Below, in pieces: positions 33,625 through 44,420 of a stretch of 64,000 nucleotides of DNA (positions are counted from its first letter, which is position 1; each line of letters opens with the position of its first letter). Location: positions 32,287 through 96,286 of the forward strand of contig SAUG01000167.1 of NCBI GenBank assembly GCA_011316305.1, in the 5' to 3' direction. The notes beneath the pieces were generated by a model, which saw only the letters and a list, made by a program, of their open reading frames with translations, did no database searches and was not told the DNA's origin. This DNA is from Rusavskia elegans (lineage: Eukaryota > Ascomycota > Lecanoromycetes > Teloschistales > Teloschistaceae). The translations under genes were made by a program, and so were the position numbers.

Positions 33625-34808
33625 GCTTTGTAAGGAGGATCAATCATATTCCCTGTTCGTAGCTCGTTAGCATCTGCGTGTATACTATTGGAATTGGACG
33701 GCAATCCTCTGTTGGACCCGCCCTTGAGTTTGTTACTTTGGAACCAAGCCGTCTGCCCCGGGAATCCGATTGATGCGCGTCTGCCAGTTGCTGTATCGCT
33801 TTTCACCCACGTGTTGGGCTTCGTTCCGCAGCTCGAAGGATGAGATGTGCCCGGGGTGGTGTGGTCGTCGGGGGTTGTGTAACTGGGTTCATGGTGAAAA
33901 GGGATGCTCGATCGCAGCTGCCGGTTCCAAAGTTGCTTTTTGAGCTAAACGACGGCCGTAGGGAAGGAGATTACGTACCTCACAAGGTATCTCCTCCGGG
34001 TGGGTAGCTTCTCCTTCGGTACGCATTCTATTGGAGTGGATGTAGATCATTGGGCATCAATGACTAGCAGCCGCTTCGGCTTCTCGAATATCTTCCCCCC
34101 AGGACGAACAAGCCAGGCAAGCACTCAGCGGGCCGATGATCTCTCTACCCGTTGCCCAATCAAGACCCCGGAAACGGTTCAAGACCATGGTTTCTGGACT
34201 ACGCTGCATGGATAGTCTTGCATGACCGAATGCAGAGGAATTCGTAACATAAGATCCTGCAACCGCTAAGATCCAACAGATCCCGGGAACAGTCCGTCAT
34301 GTCCCTCCACACCATCGAGGCCATGAGCAACCACTATGTCAACTCGATCTTCGGGGTTGGCTCGTAGCATGCCAAATCTCTCAATCTTGCAGGTTTTTGA
34401 GGCTCTCCTATGAACCTCTTATCTCGATCTTCTACCCGGTGAGTTTCTTGGCGTTTTGCGCGATAGTGCATACACCACCATGTCTGATAACTCCGATACA
34501 GGGTTTTGCTCCGCCAGACGACCCCTCTGGGCAGCATTGTACAATGAAGCCAACACGAAGGCGTATGGGGCAAGTTCCACACCCTTGACAGACCAACACC
34601 ACCAGTTCCGTTCCCTACGCCAATCGGCGGGAATCCAAACCCGGCAGTGGAGACATGTTGGCGCATGGCAGTGTCATAGGAGCCTACGCGCAATGGGCCC
34701 ATGCTACCCTGAGCCTCGAACGGATATAAAATGTTCGGCAATGAAATCCGTTCCCCAGATCAGCCTGTCAATCTCGACGATCCAGTCGGTTCCCACGTAC
34801 CTCACGCC
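33625..34808. other. Long intergenic region, no gene seen
   Basis: About 1.2 kb between GUT1 and a small Cys-rich gene. Overlapping short frames on both strands up to about 150 codons look random. No repeat or RNA gene recognised. Confidence 0.45.
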
Positions 34809-35184
34809 ATGTGTGACTATACTCAAGTCAATTACCAGTGCGGCCATGTGCGATATACAGTCAAAGCTTGGTGTGTCCGTTACCAGCAGACTCATGAGAG
34901 ATGTCCACCGAACGTAGTAGCAACGTAAGTGATCCCCGGTTGAGGTTGAAGGGCTATCATTGCTGACATCAAAGGTTGGAAGAGAGTCACGCCCTAGCGA
35001 GAAATGCGGTTGGTACCCCTGGCAATCCCCAAGCGCCTGGCACATCAAATCTCGTCACTCGCCCCAAGCTTCCCCTCATGAATGTGATAACCTTTCTCCA
35101 CCTGGCAAGAACTGTCAAACTGCCACTCACATCCTTCGGCCGCAGAAACCGAGGCAGTGGTTTGCTGACGTTGAGTGCTCCTAG
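34809..35184 (+). CDS. Small Cys/His-containing protein of unknown function
   Basis: Two exons, 34809-34924 and 34983-35184, 105 residues. Exon 1 reads MCDYTQVNYQCGHVRYTVKA then WCVRYQQTHERCPPNVVAT. This Cys-Gly-His opening followed by 'WC..Y..TH..CPPNVV' resembles small proteins I have met in Dothideomycete genomes; none has a known role. The donor is GTAAGT and a GCTGAC branch lies at about 34961. Using the nearer acceptor (AAAG, 34971-34974) gives a Cys-poor tail, while the next one (GGAAG, ending 34982) gives ESRPSEKCGWYPWQSPSAWH and more Cys, which I prefer. No signal peptide or membrane segment. Family recognition is from memory of its appearance, so treat as hypothetical. Confidence 0.6.
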
Positions 35185-36756
35185 GCGACTGCAAAGCATC
35201 AATCCCCCGTGCCAGTGGGGCGAAGTAGCTGCACGAAGTCCAATGATCTCCTCTTAGCCAAGCCCACTAACCAATTGACAGCCAGGCACTTCCTACGGAT
35301 ACGGGCGCAGCAACTGATGAGCTTGGAAACCTGACACTGATAGCCTCCATCATGTGCAAGATCTGATCATTCTTGAGCCAAGAACATCAACTCACTGGCC
35401 AGAGTCAGGTATGGTCAATAACAACCTTGGTTCATGGCATGAGGACGCATTCGAAAGATCACGCCATCAAAGTAGTGCTTCCGAGTGCCGATCCTCCCGG
35501 TCATGTAAAGATGGTGTGAGGGTTAGCATCGAAACACGGGAGCTCCTTTACAAGAATGGAGTCGATGACGTTTGGCGTCCAACCCAGTCCACAGCCCTTT
35601 GAAATGGCAATATTGCAATGTATCACTGGAAATTGTTTCTACACCCACTTGGGAGCGTGGCGATGCCTCAGCGCTCTCGGTGCAATCAGCTTACGCCAGC
35701 TTACTCTCACATCTCGTGTACCGGACCCTGACAACCAATGGCCGGGTCCTGAGAGACTATGGGCCTGTCATATCACACGTTCCGGTGATGACCAGGAGCA
35801 ACGCTGCGGGGACACCTTCCCTGGTAGCATCGCTGGAAGAGGAAACACGACTGTTCCACGACAGCTTACGCACATCAGCAGACTAGAAGCTCCGGAACGC
35901 CGAACGTGTTTCAAAAAGTGTGATAGTATGTTGGAACCCATGAGCAAAGGTACTCTGAGCTTAGCTGGCAAGACTGATTTGGCATTCTGTTTGGTTATCG
36001 ATCGACATGTATCGTAGTTGGACACTCTTGGTTACGATTGGCACAGCCGCGAACATTCTGAAACTACACTATGACCGCCCTGAGCGGCATAACAAAATAC
36101 TATTGTGATTTTGGCCTTTAACGGGCCGGTTGCTTGTACTCGTATTCGTTCGAAACCTCCACGACTGTCCGTCAGCGAGAATTCTTAATGCGGTTTAGCA
36201 CATTCAATGCGGCTCTTTAGAAACTTCCGTCTCCACTCCAGCTAGTCTATCAAGCCTATCAGCAGACCTGTCAAATCTGTCAGATCTCTCATTGAGCCCC
36301 ACAGAGGACCGTGTGACTTTGGCCGCCCATGCGCCCTCGAATGGTGTCAGAAAGCCATCTGCGATTAGACCAAGCATTGAGAGACGCCGGCTCCTGTTGT
36401 TATCCAAGCAGACCACATCGCAGACGCTCATTTGACTGATCCACTGGATGGAAACAATGGCTTTCTTTGGCTGCATTGCTGCCGTGCTGTCTGACTACAA
36501 CGACGGAGGAGCCATCATCTCAAGCAGAACGGTCTCACCAAGCAAGCGCCCCCGCCGATAAGGTTATCATGTCGGAGCAGTTAATCACTTGAGGTCTTAT
36601 GGCCATTGAGGAAGGGAAAGAAAATGGCATTGAGCGCTTTGGGTCATGATATGCCGCGAAGGAGACAAGATTGCATTGAATCCGCTGAAGGAAGATTAGA
36701 TTGGACTGCGTGGCTCTTGGGTTGGATGTCTACGATGAGCGCAGGATGACAATACG
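35185..36756. other. Long intergenic region, no gene seen
   Basis: About 1.6 kb with overlapping frames on both strands (longest about 153 codons at 35556-36017) of random composition, and no convincing splice architecture. Confidence 0.4.
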
Positions 36757-37263
36757 TTGGATTTTGGGATACGATTCGATCCTTCGGACGTTAGAAGGAT
36801 CAGAATTTTTACTGGTTTGAACGAGCTGTATGAGGGTGACTATCGGGCGGCTGCCATGGGAGCAAGTATCTCACAAGCGTTGTTTGGGGATTCGGGAAGC
36901 GTCAGCAATACGCAGCTGGCGATCCAGATAGACCCTGTCACGAACAACGTGCTCTCGAGGGTACCTATGCCTACAATCAACAACGGGATACTCACCTCCG
37001 TCAGCCAACGACACCGAATCGAGCGCTGAGCGTCCGCCGAATCCAACCGCCATCGTCCTCGAAATAGCAGCTGAACGCCGGACAACCCTCAAGCCGGGCT
37101 TTCTCGACGGGCTCAGGCGAAGATCTTCCATGGAGGGAAATAGCTTGAGAGACAACAGTATTCGATCCTCCGGCGCCCGGGAAGCGAAAGCAAATGATCG
37201 AGTGCCATGGTTAACAAATGAAGAAAATTTGGCTGCTGTGGATTTCTGGAGAGACATTACATG
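36757..37263 (+). other. Coding-like stretch, model unresolved
   Basis: A frame at 36757-37029 (GLNELYEGDYRAAAMGASIS) is followed by a second frame from about 36990 to 37263 whose product looks like a real protein end: PPNPTAIVLEIAAERRTT and WLTNEENLAAVDFWRDIT. The two are in different frames. A short intron near 36960-37005 could join them, but the phase did not fit the sites I tried. Confidence 0.25.
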
Positions 37264-37550
37264 ATGATTCGATTGCTGTTACGAACATCCGGACAACGAA
37301 TTCTTCTACGATTAACGACTTAGAGAAAAAACAACGGGAGCATATATACCGATACGAAAGCATTTCGCGCTATCGAGGTTGTAAAAACCCTTAGGTCGAA
37401 GTGTGATGGAGCCACGCTCGGATGACATAACCGTACTTATGACGTATACAACTGTTGCAGCGGATTCTATCTCAGAGCTTCGCAGCTCTCTCAGAAACCT
37501 AAAACTCACAGCCAACTAGACTTTTCAGAATCAGAACAGTCAACATCACC

Positions 37551-38014
37551 ATGTCCTTGTCAGTTCTCAGACACCAAATTGCGCAGCCAAGCTCAAGGCC
37601 ATTGCGGTCTACATTGGTTCCTTCCCGCACGAATCCAATTCGTACGTGCTTTTTCAACGTCCCTCAATCATTACGACCACAACACAAGTTAACGAAGCGA
37701 ATGCAGGCTTATCCGCCCTCACAGCACGTTATGCCTCCTCTTCAGCCACTGGCGGCGATATGGCCAATCCCCAATCTACCAGCAGTGACCAACAAGACGT
37801 AAAGTCGTCCCGTGCGACGGACAGCACTTCGTCCCCCGATACGGCGAGCGTACAGCAGCCAGTTTCCGATCGATCGAGTATACCAGGTGATCAGGACGAG
37901 GGTACTCCCAGCCATGACAATGTCAAACAAGATCCCAACAAGCCAGCTGAAGAGAAGAAGAAGAATGTGGAGAGCCAGGGCAACAAGCCGTTAGGGCCCG
38001 AGGACCATCAATAG
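37551..38014 (+). CDS. Small predicted mitochondrial protein, function unknown
   Basis: Exons 37551-37641 and 37707-38014 with a 65-bp intron (GTACGT donor, GTTAACG branch, GCAG acceptor) give 132 residues. The N-terminus MSLSVLRHQIAQPSSRPLRS, followed by RLSALTARYASSS after the join, is rich in Arg, Ser and Leu and free of acid, as in mitochondrial presequences. The remainder is polar and disordered (Ser/Asp/Gln-rich, then a Lys-rich KPAEEKKKN segment) and ends NKPLGPEDHQ. No domain is recognised. Without the intron the frame would begin inside the sequence, so the splice is well supported. It may be a matrix or inner-membrane accessory protein, but nothing shows a specific job. Confidence 0.6.
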
Positions 38015-38641
38015 CAACATCTACAATATCATTGCATTGTCGTTTGAATCGACTACAGCGATCTACCGAAGGACTGTGTCGCGCATAAAGAGTTGACTTA
38101 TCTTCAAGGGTCCTTGATTCTGGATATCAAGTGTAATAGGATGCAGGAACAAGCTATCCTTACTTCCTTCAAGATCATCTCCGTTATTCTTATTTTCGTG
38201 ACACAAGCAAGCAAGACTGCCTTTTCCGGTCTGTGTCTCTGCTTAGCCGCAGCCAACTGTTTCACCGAGGTGTCATCCTTCCGTCGCATATTATTTTATC
38301 CGCGCTTTTGTTCACATTCTCAAACCAGCCCTCTATGTGGGCTGTGCTATTTACGTTCGTTTCCTTACAGCCGACTTATTCGCGTTTGATGCGTTTCGAC
38401 CCTAAGCATCCAGACCTGCAATAATGTGGCTAGAGCCGAACCGTTTCCGAGATTTTTCCCTTGCGAAATCTGGGGTTCTGTCGCCTATTTGTTTCTCCGT
38501 TGCAGCACAAGACGGGCGGGACTGAAACCTTCATTTCTTTTGACCTGCAGCTATCCCCTCTCATTTAGCTCGCTCTCTTTTTTTCCCCTCCCAAACGAAT
38601 TTGATTGATCGAGCGGACCGTGACTTAACTGCAAGGGACGC
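38015..38641. other. Intergenic region with T/C-rich leader
   Basis: About 630 bp. Its second half is strongly pyrimidine-rich (38500-38590), typical of a fungal promoter/5' UTR ahead of the next gene. No independent gene. Confidence 0.45.
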
Positions 38642-39211
38642 ATGTATATTCTCCCTTCTTCCTTCAACCCCCAGCATCTTCATACAAATCCATCTCCTAC
38701 TCCCATCCTCAGCGGTCCCACCGCTCAAGCGACAACACCCTCGTCTACAACCCCAACTTCCCCTGTGCTCCAAAAACCCTCAACAACCTCAACAACATCA
38801 CCAACGACAACACCAGCTACAACGATGCCCCCCACCCCATCCTCCACAACCGACTCCTCGACCTCCGACCCCCTCTCCCTCTCCCCCTCCCCCCCACCAA
38901 ACCCCCCACCCACCCTCCAACCATCAAACCCCCATGCACACACAAAAACCATGCTCCCCTCCCTCTGGGCCCCCCTCATCGCCCTCCTCCTCCTCATCTT
39001 CATAATAGCAGTCTTCTACATCAGTCGATGGAAAGCAAGGCGGATCCGGAATCAGCGCAGGTGGGAGGAGTTGAAGACGGAGCAGAGTGGGGCGAGATGG
39101 TATGGTTCGGGAGGCAGGAGGGAGTATGGTAGAGAGGGAGAGGGGGAGTGGGGGGCGTATGAGAGGTTTACGGTGCGGGAAGGCAAAGGGGGAAGGTGGT
39201 GGGGGCGGTGA
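38642..39211 (+). CDS. Single-pass membrane protein with Ser/Thr/Pro-rich ectodomain
   Basis: An intronless frame of 189 residues. Residues 15-100 are almost entirely Ser, Thr and Pro, the composition of a heavily O-mannosylated stalk. One membrane helix follows (WAPLIALLLLIFIIAVFYI, about 108-126), then a basic cytosolic anchor (RWKARRIRNQRRWEELK) and a Gly/Arg/Glu-rich tail. There is no clear N-terminal signal peptide; the start MYILPSSFNPQ may be preceded by an unseen exon, or the protein may insert by its helix. The layout recalls fungal wall-stress sensors of the Wsc/Mid2 kind, but the Cys-rich head of Wsc proteins is absent, so I do not name it. Third-position C is high. Confidence 0.5.
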   Translation: MYILPSSFNPQHLHTNPSPTPILSGPTAQATTPSSTTPTSPVLQKPSTTSTTSPTTTPATTMPPTPSSTTDSSTSDPLSLSPSPPPNPPPTLQPSNPHAHTKTMLPSLWAPLIALLLLIFIIAVFYISRWKARRIRNQRRWEELKTEQSGARWYGSGGRREYGREGEGEWGAYERFTVREGKGGRWWGR

Positions 39212-40271
39212 TCGTTGGGTGGAGGGTGGGTTGTATGTCGTGGAAGGGATGGCGTGGTGTTGATGTTGGGTAAGCGATGTCGTGCAGCCGATATCAAGAA
39301 CTGATGTCAAGAATCGATATCAGCAATTTATATCCAACAAACGCCACGCTTTCAGCCTCCCCAAGCGAGGGAAATCCCGGCTATGATCGCTTTCGTTTCT
39401 TTTTCGTTCCTTGCCACGAACAAGCATATATATATATTCAAATATAAATATGTCAAGTAAATCAGGTATCATCCGCACACCATCACCATCATCACTGTTA
39501 CCGAATCCAGCATCACGCATCTCAATGTACAACAGTTATAGCTCGTCGAGCTAGCTTCTGCTTTCCCCTTCACCATCTTCTACTTCAATACATTTACGTT
39601 TGATACCACCCCTACTGTCGTCGACAAACATAATTAGCGTAACCATAATAGATCCCCGTGTCTTACACTACGCGTCCTCATCCTCTCATTCCTAGTAGCC
39701 CTCTAGGATAGAGTAAATACTCAGTACAGAGAGTTTTTTTCCTCGGCCGTTGGCTGGCATTGGCATTGGTAGAAAAACAAATATGGGAGATCGGGTGTGG
39801 TGTTCGGTATATGTAGTTTAACGGCTGGGGCTTTTATATTCTTGGACGTTTATGTGTTATAGGAAGATGGCTGGGTGGTTTTTTTTTTTTTTTTTTTAAT
39901 CCTTCTTTCGTTTGTGATATCGTTGGGATTGGATGAATGAATGAAATGACGATATAATGGGAAGGTTGTGGAGTGGTGGGTGGATTCTGTGACTTTATTA
40001 TACTACCTTATCACCTACAGGAAACACTTAAGGTATTTACTAATAAGTCCTGTGCGTGAGACATACATGTGTATTTTGGATTCGTCTTTGGAAACAGTCT
40101 TATCCTTTCATTCAAGAATCAGTGGTTTTGAATATAGTTAAATATCCGCCATGTAGTAACATAAGCTATCCAGCTGTCTCAAACCTACGTACCAGCTGCC
40201 AAGGAACGTCGATATTTACGCCTTTTCATCCTACCGCCTGCAAGCAAATTCAATGCGGGAATCACATACAG
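39212..40271. other. 3' intergenic region with homopolymer T tract
   Basis: About 1 kb between two convergent genes. It contains a TATATATATA run near 39427 and 19 consecutive T at 39879-39897. Otherwise AT-richer than the flanking coding DNA, with no gene seen. Confidence 0.5.
39879..39897 (+). repeat. Poly-T tract, 19 bases
   Basis: Uninterrupted run of T in non-coding DNA. On the minus strand it is a poly-A tract about 375 bp downstream of the F-box/WD40 stop codon. Confidence 0.9.
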
Positions 40272-40504
40272 CTACTGCGGCGTAGCGAAGAACGGACTAC
40301 ACCCTACGATTTTTTCATCCCCGTTGGCGAAATCCCATCCGACGATCTTCGGATCCTGCGAACAACAGATGATTCTCCTGGCGTCGAATTGTAGTTTGAA
40401 AACCCTCGCGTTTGGTTGCGGGATCTGTGGGTTTGGCATTCGGTGGAATGCTGGATGAGCTGCTTGTTGTTGTTGTTGATGTTGCTGTGTCTGTTGTGGT
40501 GGTG

Positions 40505-40535
<31 letters not shown>

Positions 40536-43319
40536 CGGACTATGGGTATTCTGCTGCTGCTGATCCGGAAGTAATACCGGCGGAGGATGCATGTTCCCCG
40601 CTGCGTTTTGGGCCTGGGCGACTGTGTTGGCGAGCTGCTGATGTTGCTGTGGGCGCATTTGTGCCAGAGGTGGTTGTATAGGGTTCTGCGCAGGTCCTGG
40701 TTGATGATCAGGGCCATTAGCCACCATTGGTTGGACGGGTTGATGGAACGCTGAATAAGAGTGTTGGGGTGGCTTTTGTCGTGGTGGATGATTGTTATTG
40801 TTAGTGTTATCAGGGAACGGATATGCCGGGTTGGTCACATTATTCTGGGAGCCGGTATGAGAAGGACCTGCGTCGGGTTGCGGATCAAGTCGAGCAAGTT
40901 GCTGAGCCCATGCATATCCCCGTTGTTCTGGAGTAGCGTTCGGTGGATAAGTCTGCTGAGCGGCCTGTGTGACTTGTGTGACAATGTGCGGAGGCGGTGG
41001 GGGAGCATTACGGGCAGCAGTCAAGGCCTGCTGATGTGCTTGGTTGGCCATATCGGAATGCGACAGTAGTGGTCCGCCAGCTGCCCGCAAGGCCTCTTCC
41101 TGGCGTAGGACATGGGCTTTGACCCATCGTCCATCAGCCAGCTTCTTCCAGATGATGATCGTCTCGTCGTAGGAACCGGACACTATCCGACCCCAGCGGC
41201 TTCCCCCTCCGCCAGGGGGCAGTTTCGCGCCCACCGCCATGATGTCTTTAGGGTCTTTCGAGCCTGGGTTACGTTCCCGGGTTCGTACAGAAGGAATCGG
41301 TATTCTTCCTGCAAGGCGGGCTTCATGGAATTTGCCGTCAATCTCGACGGCATCAGCTTCAAGCTGGTCTCGTTTCCCGGGTAAGTCGCCGAATGCCGAT
41401 TGGATGGTCCGGACAAGTCTGGTATGGCCTTTGAGGCAGGCTACTTCGGCTTGCGTGACTGGGTCGAAGATACGGATGGTGTTATCGCTGCTACCGCTGA
41501 CGATCCTTTTCCCATCATATTGTACGCAGGCGATCCCTTTCGTGTGTCCTCGACACACCGACGTCCGCACACCTGTATGGATGTTCCATAGGTGTACGTG
41601 ACGATCTCCTGAAGCCGACACAAGTTGGTCTTCGTAGATGTGAATGGCATTGACCGCCGCATTGTGTGACTCAAGGATCATTATCGGAGTATACGGTGGA
41701 AGTGGTGCCTTGTCCTCAGCGCTCAAATGACGATCAATATCAATAACACTTCCCATCCCGTGAAGGTCTAGAATGTAAGCAGGGCAGGTTCCACCACCAT
41801 CCACGCCTTTGACAGGATAGTCCCGGTCACCTGGTCGTAGTTCCTGTCTATTCCATATCTTAATGGTTTTGTCTTTCGAGCAAGTCACGAGGAAACGGGA
41901 GTCAAATTTGAGATTCAGGACCGACTCGTCATGAGCACGAGCAATCTTCTTGATCATCTTGCCTGTAGAGAATTGCCAGAGGATGACGTCGGTATCACTG
42001 CTGCCGGAAACAATCATGTCTTCATTCTCACTGTTGTCGAATTGCAGGCAGAGCACCGAAGCATTGTGACCCACCAAAGGCTTTCCAACAAGCCGCTGAG
42101 TTTCCAGATTCCATTTGCGAAGAGTCTTGTCGCGGCTGCCGCTCACAAGGTAATTCCCGCAATACTGGATTGTGTAGACGCACTCACGGTGTGCCTCTTC
42201 TGGATGATCCTTGTGGGGCAGTTGGAAGCTCTGGTATGATCCTGACTCCCAATTTTCTTCGAGCTTCCTCTTCTGCTTGTAAACGTGGTTGTAGTTGATT
42301 TGCGGGTTGCCTGAGTTGTCGTACCGGATCAGAGACTGCTCGACTTCAAGTTTGGGAAAATTTTCTTCGCTGTGATTTGTGTTCGTTGAGCTGGGCAAAA
42401 GAGTAGCTCCATCGTCTTCTTGAGTGCTCGCCGCGTCCACATTGGCAGACATGGATGATTCCGACTGGCATGATTCGAATCCTGGTCGAGTGGCTTCCAC
42501 GTCGTACATCTCTTCGTCATTGGCCGAATCTTGCCTTGGTAGTGTTCTGTCATCATCGGCCTCAACTTCGCCGTGTTGTAGACTCCATCCTTGGATATCC
42601 TGTGGCGGAGCTTGGTTGTTGTGTAAGCTAGGTAGGTTCGTTTCGGAGCAGTGATGCCCATCCGCCCTCGCCCGCTTCTTCTGCCGGCTCTGTTCTGCGT
42701 GTGGTTCGGCTCGTCTGGAAAGAGCCTTTCGCCTGTGCTTGTAGTTCTGTTCGAACTGACGGATCGCTTTCATGTCGAGACCCCAGCCTTCAGAGCTGAA
42801 CTTCTGCCGCCAGAGCCGACTGTCAAGGGCCCGTTCTCGCCAAGCTCGAGAGGCGCGCGATGCCTCAAGTAGAGTGGTCGGACTCAAGTAGGAGAAAATC
42901 TCGGATGTGATTTCTGGCGGCAACACAGTGATAGGGTCAATGTGGAGCAACGGGCGAAGGCGATCGACTATGGCAGCAATGGAAGAGGTTCGAAGCGTTC
43001 GCAGAATGCTATACACGAAATCTGCCACGAGTCAGTCTCACTGCAAGGGTGTGCGTGGTGTAGGCGTTTTCATGGTCATACCGCTTCTTTCGGCTTCACT
43101 AAGTGACATGATCTGTTGAGAGACACCGGCAGTGGACGACCATGACTGTGAGAGTGATGCGTCACCGATGGGGTCCATTCTTATGGGTGATTCGGCTCCA
43201 TCTTGGCTTCTTGTGTCTTCAGAATATCCTTCATCAATCCTCGACGAGGCATCCATCTTGGACGGTCCGAATCGTGCTGGATAAAATTGTTGTTCCACAG
43301 CGTGCCGATATTGCGCCAT
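40272..43319 (-). CDS. F-box/WD40 SCF ubiquitin-ligase receptor (FWD-1-like)
   Basis: Substrate receptor of an SCF ligase, of the type of Neurospora FWD-1 and Slimb/beta-TrCP. Exons 43082-43319 and 40272-43021 with a 60-bp intron give 995 residues. The large frame opens with a GTG; only the splice supplies an ATG (MAQYRHAVEQQFY) and creates SLSEAERSDFVYSILRTLRT. F-box at about 110-155 (LPPEITSEIFSYLSPTTLLE), a Lys/Arg-rich segment near 185-195, then WD blades from about 355 to 720 (YLVSGSRDKTLRKW, MIVSGSSDTDVILW, FLVTCSKDKTIKIW, QLVSASGDRHVHLW, RIVSGSSDNTIRIF, RIVSGSYDETIIIW). A long Gln/Pro/His-rich insert follows, and the last blade-like unit (VFKLQFDARRIICCSQDPKI) closes the chain. The exact orthologue is inferred. 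Confidence 0.9.
40460..40562 (-). repeat. CAG/CAA/CAC repeat encoding a poly-Gln/His tract
   Basis: Within the coding sequence of the F-box/WD40 gene. Mixed CAA, CAG and CAC codons on the minus strand make several Gln runs separated by His, Pro and Thr. The mixed codons suggest slow, selected growth rather than recent slippage. Confidence 0.85.
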
Positions 43320-44420
43320 TGAAATGTAGAAGCTTATCAAATGATCAGATGAACGAAGGGCGCTGGATCAGTAGAATGCTTGAGATCTTGGGTAAGCCTC
43401 AGGACCAGATCGCCAATCCTGGTATTTCACGGGCTGCAAGGCAAATGTTTATCACTACTGTGGCGACTTTGTATCCTGAATGGGACAGACTCCGAAACCT
43501 TCAAACCAAGTACGACTATTACGTCGCAGGCTCCCTGGTATTGTCTGACACAGATAGATCGACGGCCGGGCGACAGTGCTATACAAAGCTTCATTAGTCC
43601 GTTTCATCTGGTTGAAGACAGTCTCGGAGAAACTGGACTCACATTACCCTGGCATCTCAATAATGTGTCGTAATTCTAGCCGTGTGCTGATCAACCGTAG
43701 GCAGCAGAGTGGATGTTGACGGGCTACGGTGGACGAGTATATCAACAGCGCATGTTGAGCCTCTCGTGGGTCCAGAGCGCCTGGTGGCGCGGTGGGGCAC
43801 GCACTTAAATGCTTAGTGGACAAGGATTCCTGTCACTTCAACTGCCAGGATCACCTCGAGCTCACTTCATTCCATGATCTCTCAATCAAAATCTTCGCAA
43901 GTAATGCGCTATGGCCTCGTCAGTCTCTTCTCACCATAGGAGAGAGATTCGTTGATGTATTCTTTGTCTGCCAGTACACTCTCACCTCGCCCGTAGCGAC
44001 TACTTCCTGCACCCAGTCCTCGATTTTGCACTGGCTCACTGCCATCTACTTCCTTCCCTTCACCAGCTGCTGCGAGTTGTCTTCTCTATAACTTTTATCC
44101 TATTAGTCCAGCTTCGAGCCTGGCTGGGCCAGAGATTCCACACTCCCCCACACATTCCTCGCGATCAACACAATTCATCCCTTGGGCAAGGCTTTGACAT
44201 ATACGACCGCTATCACGATTGATTTGGAACAAGTCCTTTCCTGTATGGAGGCTGCTCGGAACGATTGCACGTAAGATTGGGAAGGCGGTTGTGGCATCCT
44301 TCACTTCATCCTCGAAATCCCTCCGAAATCGACCGTCCAGCGGCAGCTCCAAGTATTACGACCCACTACGAGGCTGTACCTTAAGGCCCCAATCATTAGG
44401 AATCGACTCCGTAGTAAGAT
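43320..44420. promoter_or_regulatory. Divergent region, F-box/WD40 gene and CDC24
   Basis: 1.1 kb between two divergent starts. A plus-strand frame across the first exon of the F-box gene (43142-43597) and another at 44219-44518 are open but have no supporting features. Long leaders are common for both gene types; no motif could be named. Confidence 0.45.

Noticed and set aside
43142..43597. 151-codon plus-strand frame antisense to the first exon of the F-box/WD40 gene
   Set aside because: No promoter, splice or domain support; conflicts with a well supported exon.
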